In this document: positions 36,557-46,911 of the stretch, one piece after another
Layout: each line of letters begins with the position of its first letter
How positions within the stretch are numbered: position 1 is the first letter of the stretch
Origin: Vigna angularis
Taxonomy: Eukaryota > Streptophyta > Magnoliopsida > Fabales > Fabaceae
NCBI RefSeq assembly: GCF_016808095.1
Contig: NC_068973.1
Location: forward strand, 32,110,077-32,174,076
Reading direction: 5' to 3'
DNA length: 64,000 bases
Position numbers and translations under genes: made by a program
Notes under the pieces: generated by a model
The model's input: the letters and a program-made list of their open reading frames with translations, nothing else
Told to the model about the DNA's origin: nothing
Databases searched by the model: none

Positions 36557-36868
36557 TCAAACCATGTGAACTCCTCTGTAAAATTCTTTAAGCTCATTCT
36601 GCCTCTTAAACATCAAATGTTTCATCTTACTGGCTTTGACAACATTTAATCGCTGGACCTCACCTTCAACCTGCAAATATATATATGATCAAACCACAAA
36701 TACTTAAGTATTGAAGTGAACATCTGTATTCTAAGTTCAAATCAACAAAAGTTTCACCTGCTCAATGACTTCTAAAGAAAGATAACCACGGGTTGACACT
36801 TCATCCGCTAATGCTAAAATTAATGGAGTAACATGGCTAAACTTCTTTTGCTCATTAGTTGGTTTCTC
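36557..36868 (-). pseudogene. Captured MAP65 (microtubule-associated protein) fragment, two exons with intron
   Basis: MAP65/PRC1 proteins crosslink antiparallel microtubules. Exon A (36758-36868, 37 codons, acceptor CTTAG, donor GTGAAA) reads EKPTNEQKKF through DEVSTRGYLSLEVIEQ. After an 87-bp intron (36671-36757) exon B (from 36670, acceptor TTTGCAG) continues in frame as VEGEVQRLNVVKASKMKHLM and FKRQNELKEFYRGVH to a TGA at 36557-36559. This matches the conserved MAP65 stretch with SLDVIEQ...EVQRLDQLKASKMKEL..KKQ.EL. Homology is interrupted by the stop where the parent exon would go on. Fragment only; upstream and downstream domains are absent. Confidence 0.8.
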
Positions 36869-37455
36869 CTAAGAGAACTCAATACATCCCAGAGAAAACG
36901 CATTAAAAACTTCATTTAGGTGAGTAAGTTTGAACCAGGAATAATAACATGTACGAAACTAATTACTTGACTTACCAATGCCAGGTGTTTAGATGTGATG
37001 GACTTCAAACCAGACACTTGCACCAGAACTAAGAATTAGAAGACACTAGAATGAGAAAGCTCCATGGCCAATTAAATTGAAATGGGATCATGATAGACCA
37101 ATGAACTATGTAGAGGGAGGAACCTAATATAGGATAAGTAGGGAAGCAAACTGTTGTAAAGCTACAATACAGGACCACAATGTCTAAGGCAAACTTCACC
37201 TATCATTCCACATTTAAAGATAAAGAAGACATTCGTCAACTAGAGGTAAAATTAACTTCCAAAACATACTACCTACCCTTTCAACGAAAAACAAAACAGA
37301 AAAAGCAATGAAATGTAGTATAAGATTTGATGATACAAAATACAAAGTAGGAATTTCAATTTCCTTAGCATAATGGTTGACAAATGTCTGAGGTTTCACA
37401 GCAGAAAATAAGAGTATAGGACATTGTAATGAAGAAGAAAACTAAGTGATTTAAC

Positions 37456-37571
37456 CTCGTCTGGAGCTCCAAGAGGGGTTTGGTCTTGGCATCAACGGCG
37501 ACCCACTCTCCGGTCTCTCTCTTCTTCTTTTGCACTCTCACTTCCATGGTTTGGCCTAGGAATAAGTCCAT
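37456..37571 (-). pseudogene. Unassigned first-exon-like fragment
   Basis: ATG at 37571 opens MDLFLGQTMEVRVQKKKRE, then TGEWVAVDAKTKPLLELQTR, reaching a plausible donor (ACGAG|GTTAAA) after 37456. Sequence upstream on the minus strand looks like a leader with its own splice-like sites. I do not recognise the protein. It is probably another captured gene start, since it lies in line with the other fragments on the same strand. Confidence 0.4.
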
Positions 37572-37574
37572 CAC

Positions 37575-38147
37575 CGTCTTTCACATTTCAGAAGCTTTAT
37601 TCATCAAAATCAACTACATATTCAAGAACAAACGAATATATTCGGTGAATCTTTGCGCAAACCCCACAACGGACCATTCTGCATCAATCTCAACAGAGAA
37701 GAGAGGGATTTATGGACTTAAGGATTTAGGGGACGAGCAAAGAAGAAGGTTTGAACGAAGAAACTTACCGATTGAACGAATAACTCTCCCAAGTGAGCAT
37801 GATGTCCAACAAGGTGAGTGAACACGAGAAGAATGGACGAACTTCTTCTCTTTGAGTGAGCGTGAGCGAGAAGAACAGTTAGTGTGGGACATTCTTCTTC
37901 TCTACCAGTGACCGTGAGAGAGTGTGAGTGAGAAAGCTTTAGTCAGTAAGCACGAGACTTCGACGCTACCATTCCAGTCGTCTCCACGTGAGTCTAAGAA
38001 TGAGTTAGGGTTCCAAGGGGAGAGCCAACGAGGAGGCATGACTGGTGGAGCGGTCTCCAGTCCCCTCAACCTTGTAATGGAGCACGTGGTAGCGGCTAGG
38101 GTTCGAGGAGAGGGAAACACGAAAAAGGCGTTTGCAGTGGAGGTTAG
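37575..38147. other. GC-richer segment beside the gypsy junction, unassigned
   Basis: About 570 bp with GAGTGAGCGTGAGCGAGAAG-like repeats of GTGAG words. It has ORFs on both strands but no recognised domain. It may be the 5' flank of the captured exon at 37456-37571. Confidence 0.3.
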
Positions 38148-38872
38148 GATTTCAATCGTATTTCACTTCGCATTCCATTCTCAAACTTCCTGTACTGCCA
38201 CTCCTCAACGTAGGCCATCTTATTGAACCGAACAAGGTGTTTGAACTTATTGGTATACTCAGAAACCGACATCCCACCTTGAACCAGCTATAGAAACTCC
38301 ACTTCCTTCGCAAAACGGACGCTGTCAGGGAAGTACTCCTCGTAAAACTTGCCACGGAACACTTCCCAAGTGATCGGACGTTGGGCGTCTGCCAGAATAG
38401 CCCGTGTGCTCGCCCACCAGTGGCTTGCTTCCCCAGTTAACAAATATTCAGTGAACGCCAACCGATTCTCATCTGGACACCTCTTGGCGTTGAAGATCTT
38501 CTCCATGTCCCTTAACCACTGATCCGCTTCGTCAGGGAGGCCTTTCCCACTGAACTTAGCCAGATGGTGTTGGAGGAAACTCTCCAAGCTCCATTCAGCA
38601 GCAGGTGGGGCAGCGTTGGAAGAGGACGCCCCCGGAGTGTGCCTGGTTGCTGCTAGAATTTCCATCAATTGTCTCTGGGTCGTTTCAGAGTTTGCACGAG
38701 AGGCTTCCAAACTCTGCATAGCGTTTTGATTCTGCTGCATCAGTGTGGCATTCTGCTCCATTAAAGTGGTGTTTTGCTGCTGCAATCTATCAATTACAGT
38801 CTCCAACAACCTAGTGTTGTTGGACGTATCGGGCTCATTAGGTTGAGGTGGAGGAGGGAGTCTAGGTGCCAT
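38148..38872 (-). pseudogene. Partial gag of the truncated gypsy element
   Basis: ATG at 38872 (MAPRLPPPP, closely matching the other copy). About 195 codons of gag with the same coiled coil and gag core (WLRDMEKIF, ASHWW, EYFPDSVRFAKEVEFL) run to an in-frame TAG at 38288-38290. The homology continues in frame past the stop (MSVSEYTNKFKHL, EEWQYRKFENGMRSE) to about 38148, then ends. Zinc knuckles and pol are missing. Confidence 0.85.
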
Positions 38873-39027
38873 TTGTTCTCTGGACACAGAGAAAACGAAC
38901 GTTAGTCATGTTCAAGGAGTTGAGAAAAATAACTCATTTAAACACATATTAAGCACACAGCAAAAACACAGTGCACTCATAACCTACAGTGTCCTTTAAG
39001 AGAACAAAATTGCTCTAATACCACTAA

Positions 39028-39516
39028 TGTAACATCCCAAAATATAGTAGTTACCATAATCAGAATTAATTACATTTAATCAGTAAAACAGTGCAGTCTT
39101 CACATTTCTAAACGAGAGGCAAAAGCCGAACGGCTTAAATTACAGAAATAAACGAACGCAACATAGAAAGGAGTTCAGAGACGAACGGTCTTACAAAACC
39201 TTGACCGAACGTCCATAATAAAACTACAAGACTAATAAAAGAAAACACGCAAGCGCTCTAAGGCTCGGCTTTAACTTCCACTTCCACCGGATTTGCGTCT
39301 TCCAAATTTTCTTCTTCTAGCATCTCTTCAAGTGACGCACCTTCGTCTGCTTACATCCACACGGATGATCATTGCAATGACAGGACGAACGTACATAGAC
39401 AAAAAGACAACACAAGGAAAACGAAAGGGTAAGCTTAAGTAATTTAATTTATACATCAACATATACACCAACATTTCAATTCACACAAGCACATACTCAA
39501 CACATAACATCCACCG

Positions 39517-39555
<39 letters not shown>

Positions 39556-41522
39556 TTCTAGACCGACCGTCCGGACTGTATGAATCTGTGTAGTTACAAG
39601 CGTCCTTGCACCCGAGTGATGTAGTGACTGGGATACACCAAACAGCTGCCACTCGAGGTCAGTCCGTTCTTACGTCGCCCATGTTAACTTATGGACTAAG
39701 GACCTCCTGCCGTTCCCACACATGACATACTTCCTCTACATGAAGATAGTACTCACAGAACATCAGGATGGACAGCGAGTCTTAACTTATCCACAATCAT
39801 ACTTTACCAAATTTAATATTCAATATATATATATATAAGAGTCGTTCCTCCCCGGAACGCTCGTTCATATTCCATAATCGTATAACCATTCAATATAGTG
39901 TTCGCACTTCAACATCTTATGATTTATCATCATCTCTATCTTTGGTTTTAAAAGTATAAAATAACGAACGTTCATACATCTGAAGAACGAAGACGAACGC
40001 TAAAGAATAGATTTAGAAGACTCGTTGTCAAACCGAAGAAATCAATACGTACTTACATGACGGACGTGACTGCTACTAGAATCAGTTGAATGAACCGACT
40101 CTTAGAGATACAACATCAAAGTTCAGAATAATTTAGGTTCAAAGACTCTAGACCAAATTCAAATGGATAAAGATACAAAAAAAAAACGATTATTTAATTA
40201 TACTGAGAACATTTTGTTTAAAAGGATCGACTGCCAGTCAATGACCGAAAGCGAATATTCATTTACTAATAATTTGGAACGAACGCTATTTACGTACGTT
40301 CCGAATTCAAAGGTATGGACGAACGTTCGGTATAAGGCCGAACACTTCTTAGGACGAACGCTAGATATAAGACCAATAATTATTCAGAGCGAACACTTGG
40401 TATAAGACCGAGTGCTAATTAGGACGAACCCTCAGTGTAAGACCGAGCGCTACCAATTTATAAGTATAAGGGATAATAACTTATTTTAAATTACAAGATT
40501 ACCACTAGGCTGAGCCGAACGCTCAACATAGTATTTCACGGGACGATCGTTCTCGAACGGGATTCTTTTCAAAATAAAAGAATTCCTTTTTAAGCAATTG
40601 ACTAGAAACCGAACGGTATAAGACCGTACGATGACGAACGCAACTTATCATAGTAAGAATTATCATATTCATATTTTTCATCTATTCTAACTCAATATTT
40701 CTCATACGATTCATAATCACATAATTTCAGATTCCTCATTTAATTTACATACTTTATAGAATTCATATTAACAACTCATACTATACAAAAATCATCCATT
40801 TTCCAACTCATACATATCAACCAACACATACTATATTCATTCATGCATAACAGCGATCGTTCAGGCATACTCAAACAGCATACATCTCATACATTCAATT
40901 CCTATCATGCTTGCACACAATCATCCAAGTATAAACTAAATTATTAAGCTTCCCTTACCTGGATAGCAGTGTACACCCAAATGCAAGGGTTTAGTTTGTC
41001 CTCTAACAGCGTTCTACCCTCAGGTTCACTCAACAACTTTCACTTAATCTAAAACACCAAAAATCAGAAACAACTCAGACCTATAACCCATGCATGCAAC
41101 CAGAATGACGCTCACGTCTCCAGGAAAGTTTCTACGGTTCTGAAACGTGATAGGAGAAGAAGGTGATGAGTTACAGTAGAGAGAAGGTGAACTGGTTCTA
41201 GAGAGAAGTTGGAGAAGAAGAAAAGGCAGGTCTTGGTGGAGAAGAAGGTGCATGCAGAGAGTGGGAGAAGTGTTTTCAGAAAATTTAGTTTTCTTCCCCA
41301 AGGTCAAACGGATGTGCACTCTCATGCGGACACCTGTTTTTCCACTAACGGTTCAGAAGATTCTAAAGTGACACTTGGCAGGCGTGCGTCTGTGTGTGTG
41401 AGTGCGTTTTAATGAGACTGAGGGTGTGGCGCGATGCATTAATGAAAGCTGACAGGTGACTCAGCAGTGCATTAATTTGATTAGACAGAATGACTTACGG
41501 TTTAATTTTCCAAGGCCTCACA
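39028..41522 (-). repeat. LTR of the truncated gypsy element
   Basis: About 2,495 bp. Its TGTGAGGCC start (reverse of GGCCTCACA at 41514-41522) and GGATGTTACA end correspond to the LTRs at 13360 and 20630. The 35-bp CGTTCG-type repeats are recognisable but eroded at about 40310-40455. Confidence 0.92.
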
Positions 41523-41787
41523 AAAAGCTTCCAGTCATGTTTGGAGTAACTATTATATATACATTAATTTAAGAGAAAAATTGTCAAATTTAATTAAAAG
41601 AGTTTTTTATTCTATTTTTATTTTGCAGTTGTATTCCTAATTTGTAAGAAGATATAAGTCTCAGACTCACAATTTAGAATCACATCTTAATCATAAAAAT
41701 GTGAAAAAAAAAATAAATTTTATAAAAACGTCTTTATATAACGTACTATTTTACGGAAAATAAAATAAATATAAACTATATATATAT

Positions 41788-42290
41788 GGGTTTGCTAATT
41801 TACGTAAGGAGTTTTATTAGTTGGTACATTTTAGCAAAGTGTAACAAGTTTTAGGTTACAAAAAAGTCCTTATTAAAAAAAACTAACTTTTAAAAGCATA
41901 TTTTAATAATTTTAAAATTTAATTTAAAATAAAAAATAGAAGATAGTTATTTATCATCCTGATTGGTTCACGTGAGAAGTTATTACCTTTTATTATATAA
42001 TTTTTTAAAAGGTAGTTGTTTTTTAAAATAAAAAATAAAATAAAAGGTAGTTGTTTTTTAAAATAAAAAATAAAATAAAAAGTAATAACTACTCATACAC
42101 GTGGACCAATCAGAATGATAAATAACTACTTTTTATTTTTTTTATTTTAAATTAAATTTTGAAATTATTAAAATATCCTTAGATTTAAAGTTGGTTTTTT
42201 TTAATAGAAACTTTTTCGTAACCTAAAACTTGGTACACTTTACTAAAATGTACCAACTAAAAAAGCTCCTTACGTAAATTATGAAACCCA
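41788..42290. mobile_element. Foldback MITE, probably Mutator-like
   Basis: An almost complete palindrome of about 500 bp. The left arm GGGTTTGCTAATTTACGTAA ... GTTGGTACATTTTAGC pairs with the right arm ending TTACGTAAATTATGAAACCC. The flanks are AT repeats, so a target duplication cannot be defined. No ORF. The end sequence is shared in part with the next element. Confidence 0.75.
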
Positions 42291-42316
42291 TATATATATA
42301 TATATATATATATAAA

Positions 42317-43225
42317 GAGGTTTGCTAACGCGCGTACGCTTGTTTTTCAGTTGGTACATTTTAGCAATGTGTACCGGGTTTTAGTAGACAAAAATATCCT
42401 TATATATCATGAATTCTAAATTTTAAGGTTAAGGATATTTTAATAATTTTCATTCTCAAAACAAAAAAAAAAAGAAACCCCCAAACCCTTACTCACCTCT
42501 CTCATTCCTCTCAACCCTTTCTCTTTCATCTCTCTCACTCCAACATTTTTTCTGTCATCCCTACTGTAGCTCCAATTAAAAAAAAACAATCTTACAAAAA
42601 ATGATTTTATAATGAGTTTTCATTTTATAATTTTGTCTTATCTAATTTTATCCAATTTTCACAAGCATAAAGGAATTGGTAATTGACTTGAAAATCTTGT
42701 TAAACAATTTCTTACAAAAAAATGATTTTATAATGAGTTTTCATTTTATAATTTTTGTCGTATATAATTTTATCTAATTTTCACAAACATAATGACATCC
42801 GAAGGAATTGGTAATTGGATATGCAGATGATGAAATTAGAGAGGTTAGTGAAGATGGTGAAATTGAAGAGATCTTGAATGAACCTTTGCCTGAAGGTGAA
42901 TATGTCAATGACTCAACTCTTTACAAAGGAAAATTCTTTAACAGGTGTTTCTGATTGATTTTTTCAATTGGGGCTACAGTAGGGATGACAGAGAAAAGGT
43001 TGGAGTGAGAGAGATGAAAGAGAAAGAGTTCAGAGGAATGAGAGAGGTGAATACGGATTTGGGGGTTTCTTTTTTTTTAGTTTTGAGAATGAAAATTATT
43101 AAAATACCCTTAACCTTAAAACTTAGAATCCATGATATATAAGGGTATTTTTGTCTACTAAAACCCGGTACACATTGCTAAAATGTACCAACTGAAAAAC
43201 ATGCGTACGCGCGTTAGCAAACCCC
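42317..43225. mobile_element. Mutator-like non-autonomous element with 9-bp target duplication
   Basis: 909 bp with long terminal inverted repeats of about 260 bp (GAGGTTTGCTAACGCGCG left; CGCGCGTTAGCAAACCCC right), flanked by a perfect 9-bp duplication ATATATAAA (42308-42316 and 43226-43234), the signature of Mutator-like elements. The centre holds two tandem copies of a ~120-bp segment (about 42588-42815) and a short acidic coding-like stretch (about 42796-42952). Confidence 0.85.
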
Positions 43226-43234
43226 ATATATAAA

Positions 43235-46200
43235 TTTCTATATTTATAATCATTAAAATTGATGTTTTATACGATGATAAAAATAATATATATTAAAAAG
43301 TTCGACGTCCTTTAAAAATAGAGATATTAAAACGAGTGAATCCAACTCGTTTAAATTCATCAATAGATAACTTTACGGTTTCTTTTAGGGGTTTTTTTTT
43401 ATCAACACCCACTTACATCCACACTTGAGTCCCCCAAAAACACACCAAAAGCAAGAAATCCATTATCATCTTCTTCCTCACCTTCATATGCTCTGCTGGA
43501 GATTCATCTATTACCTCCACACGCATAATCCAACAAAAACAGATTCATCATTCCATCCATTATCCTTCGTCTTAAAACCACCAGAACCTAACCCACATTC
43601 AATCTTCCATTACCATCATCAACCTCTTCCCAACCCACACCTCCAACACGAATAGATACATTTTATTCAAGTACATTTCGACATACATTATTAACCATAA
43701 CATTCATCCATTCATACATTACTAGCTTGCATTTGGATTATTGATTAAAATAAGGTAATCTTCTAATTTGTTTTGAGCAAAGAATAAAATTTAGCATGAC
43801 AAAATTTATTTTGATTTCAATATTTGCATAAAATTACCATATTAGTTAATTCACACAAACTTAAATATTGTACATTTGTTTTCATAAAATCATATACGTT
43901 TCTAAAAGTCTATGATATATATTTTTCTTTTGCATATGTACTATAAACTATTTTTAATCCACTTGAAAGAAAATTTCTGAATGTGTCACTGTTTACAAAG
44001 ATATTGCATCTTGTGTTACAAAACTAAAAGAAAATGATTGAAAATATTATTCTTTTTTTTCTTTTGGTTATGTTTTCCGAATTATTTTTTAATTTGAAGA
44101 CTCTTTTTTGTTATTCTCATTAGATATATCCACCGAAGCTGAACTGATTGAAATCTTTATGCCATCCCTCACTCTAAGTTGGTTGTGTTGTGGTCTTCCT
44201 TCCCCTTTCATAGCATTGATATGGCCGAATACGAAGCATCTTGCTTTCCGTAAAGAAATGTTAGAATAAGTAAATGCACGATGGGCCTAGTTAGACAAAA
44301 TGTTTCAAAATTTTAATTATAGAGCCTACCCAACAAAAAGTATATCTCAAAACTATTGGAGCACTTCATTTCTTATCCAATATATCATTTTATGAAAAAC
44401 ATGCATCATTAATTGAGCTACTTTTTTCAAACTTTATTTTAAAATCATTAAAGAAAATTATTGCCTTAAGTGTACATAATTGCATGGTAAATTATTTTTA
44501 TAAGATGTTAAAAAATAATTTTGACAGCATATTATAGTATTATAGTAGTGTAATACAATCTAAATTAATTTTAAAGGTTAACTCATATGAGATCGTTTAA
44601 CACACCTTCTCATACTATTAAAGAGAATATATATTGAAGTTATCAAACATAATATTAAAGAGAGTATCGACAGTCAGTGATACAATACATCCATTCAATA
44701 TGAAACAAGATATATTCTTACTGACTTTGATGGTATATTATAATAAAATAGAATTTAAAGCTAAATTAAGATGATTTGGAATATTTTTACAAAGTGAATT
44801 GTTTTATAATATCAATTGAATTATTAAATCGTAGCCAACTAGCTACTTCTTAGGTTTCATGGTTAATGACTTCGTAAGAAGTTGAGCTGTCTCTCTTATG
44901 GAAAGCCGAAGATGCAAACGATTTCAACACGCTTTCTCTTCCTTTTTTTCCACACTCTTATTTGACGTGATGTGGTGAGAAAATGACTTCTTCAACCACA
45001 TGCACATCACCTATTCTAAATGTCTTCTAAATTGAATGAACTCAAAATAATTATTATATTACTTCCAAAGTAGCACTTTGTCTGATTTCTTTTAGCTTGA
45101 AAGTTACTTTAAAACTAAAAATAAAGAATTTAAAGTTAAAGTTTAAGCTCTGATATTTGAAATAAAGCAAAAAGAAAAAAAAATACAAGTCAAAATTCTT
45201 GAAATTAGATTTCAAGAACTCCTTTTATTTCAAAATTGTATTGGGTAACGAATATTTAAAAAAAAAAATATTTGACACGATTTTTTCATCTAAGAAACAT
45301 GTGATTTTATACAATATTCACCAAGGAGAAACCTGATTTTTTTATATCGCTTTCCATATGCAACAAGTAATCAGTTAACTGTTTTAATTTGTCATGAACG
45401 ACAAAATTGCATACACAAAAACATCTGCCGAGTGACGAGCATCGGTGTGATGATGGTCTTTCGATCTAGTCGCTGATTTTTTCACACACCAGATGAAATT
45501 GATCACAAATTATCACTAAAGTTTGTCTAGTTCAAAATCTTGGGTACCTTTATCTCTCTTTGTTCTTTCTGGGATATTTTGAAAATTGTCATATAGTAAC
45601 AGTAAGTTTTGCGATTAAAATTTCATGTGAAACAGGGATGAGTAACTTTACAAAATTGAAAAGATAATTGAAATATATTAGTTGAGAGTGAAGCTAGCAC
45701 GTGTATGAGTTGAGGAAGTTACCTTAGCATGACCTTTTGTAAGCGTTATTTAGGTTTGTTTATATGGGTGTAAGATGGAATATGTAAATGTACAAGTGTA
45801 GAAGATCTGAATATGATGATGACAAGTATGAATTAAATGATAAAGATGAAGAAGAGTATTATATGATTCGTCCTGGTAAAGCATAAAATTATAATCCTAG
45901 TGCTACCTGCATAATGACTGGAGGGGACCATTTTTCCCATGCTATCAAGTGCATTACCGTCTTCATTATGATATCCTCACTTTACTTAGTTCCCGTTTCA
46001 CACCTTCATAACTTTAGTTCGGCTGCAAGATAACATTCTCCCCATTCAGGAAAAAAGAATAGGAGAGAAAAAGAATAAAGGTACTTCAAAATTTTCTTCA
46101 ACCTAGACCTAAGCAAACTCCTTCTTGCTACTGTCAAATCATATTCATACACTCAGCATCATTTTGTTTCTTTAGATATATTGACTTTTTAAAGATAAAA

Positions 46201-46640
46201 AGTACGAGACAGTGAGACAAGAAAGATAAAGAAAAGGGTGAGAAAGTGTTTATGTTACTATGTTACAGAAATAAAATGAGTTATGATGGTTGGAGTAAGA
46301 GAAAAGGGTTTGGGTTCAAACTGATCCCCAAGCAATGATCTGTATTCATTCATTCATTCATTCTCTGCAAAGAAGGAGGGTTTTGGTTAGTTTAAATATT
46401 GTCACAGAAAGTTGTGGGTTCGAAAGGAGGGGCCGTTAGGTAGTTTTGAGATGCAGAGTGAAGTGAAGCATCTGGCATGGGCTCACAAGGTGTGGCCATG
46501 ATTGGATCATGAAGCATGGCTCGTGGGCTTTGCCTTTCCATTTAACCTTTTTCTTTTTTAAGCATTTCCCCAACCAAGCACCAATTTCTATTATCTATTT
46601 TAAATAAATAAACCCCCGTGACACAAATTCAAACAGTGAG
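43235..46640. other. Intergenic sequence, no gene recognised
   Basis: About 3.4 kb, AT-rich, short random ORFs only. A pyrimidine- and CA-rich block at 43420-43650 gives a histidine- and proline-rich ORF without domain features. An (ATTC)4 run occurs near 46342-46360. Confidence 0.4.
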
Positions 46641-46654
46641 AAGGGGGGGACCAA

Positions 46655-46911
46655 AAAGCAGCGCTATAAGAATTAATTCAACAAACCCATGGATAAAAGA
46701 GAAGAACACCTAGATAAAGGCTAAAGCATAACTGCATAAGCTGTCATTGCTTCCCTCCTTTCTTTTAATAACCCCCCACACAATAACACCACCATTGGTA
46801 TTTGCTACTTCTTCTTCTACTGTTACTGCTCTACTGTTCCTAACCAGGCTCAAGATCTAAGGTCATTGCAACAAACACGTTAACCCAAAACAATTTACAA
46901 CAACCAAAAAT
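46655..46911 (+). promoter_or_regulatory. Likely promoter and 5' leader of the 46.9-kb gene
   Basis: GCTATAAGAAT (about 46662-46672) is a weak TATA-like box. The following sequence to the ATG at 46912 is CT- and CA-rich (TTCCCTCCTTTC, CTTCTTCTTCTACTG), as in a plant leader. The assignment is approximate. Confidence 0.35.

Larger units (their letters stand above)
32348..38148 (-). mobile_element. CACTA transposon end with captured host gene fragments (right end not found)
   Basis: The left end starts CACTACAAAATAAAA (32348), followed by many direct and inverted copies of TATATACGGAT / ATCCGTATATAA (32380-32580), the CACTA subterminal pattern. No transposase is seen. Inward from this end the minus strand carries exon-like pieces of at least three unrelated host genes: UDP-xylose synthase, PRMT10-type methyltransferase and MAP65, plus a probable zinc-finger piece and one unassigned exon. 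All are on the same strand and none is complete. CACTA elements that trap host gene pieces are known in plants, including soybean. The opposite end is missing and the segment abuts a gypsy fragment at about 38148, so the right border is a guess. Confidence 0.6.
38148..41522 (-). mobile_element. Truncated gypsy element: one LTR, PBS and partial gag
   Basis: A relative of the 13.4-23.1 kb gypsy element in reverse orientation. It has a complete LTR (39028-41522), a PBS with one mismatch (TGGTATTAGAGC, 39012-39023) and the N-terminal part of gag, ending abruptly near 38148. No pol and no second LTR are present. It is clearly more diverged from the 13-kb copy than that copy's LTRs are from each other. 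Confidence 0.9.
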
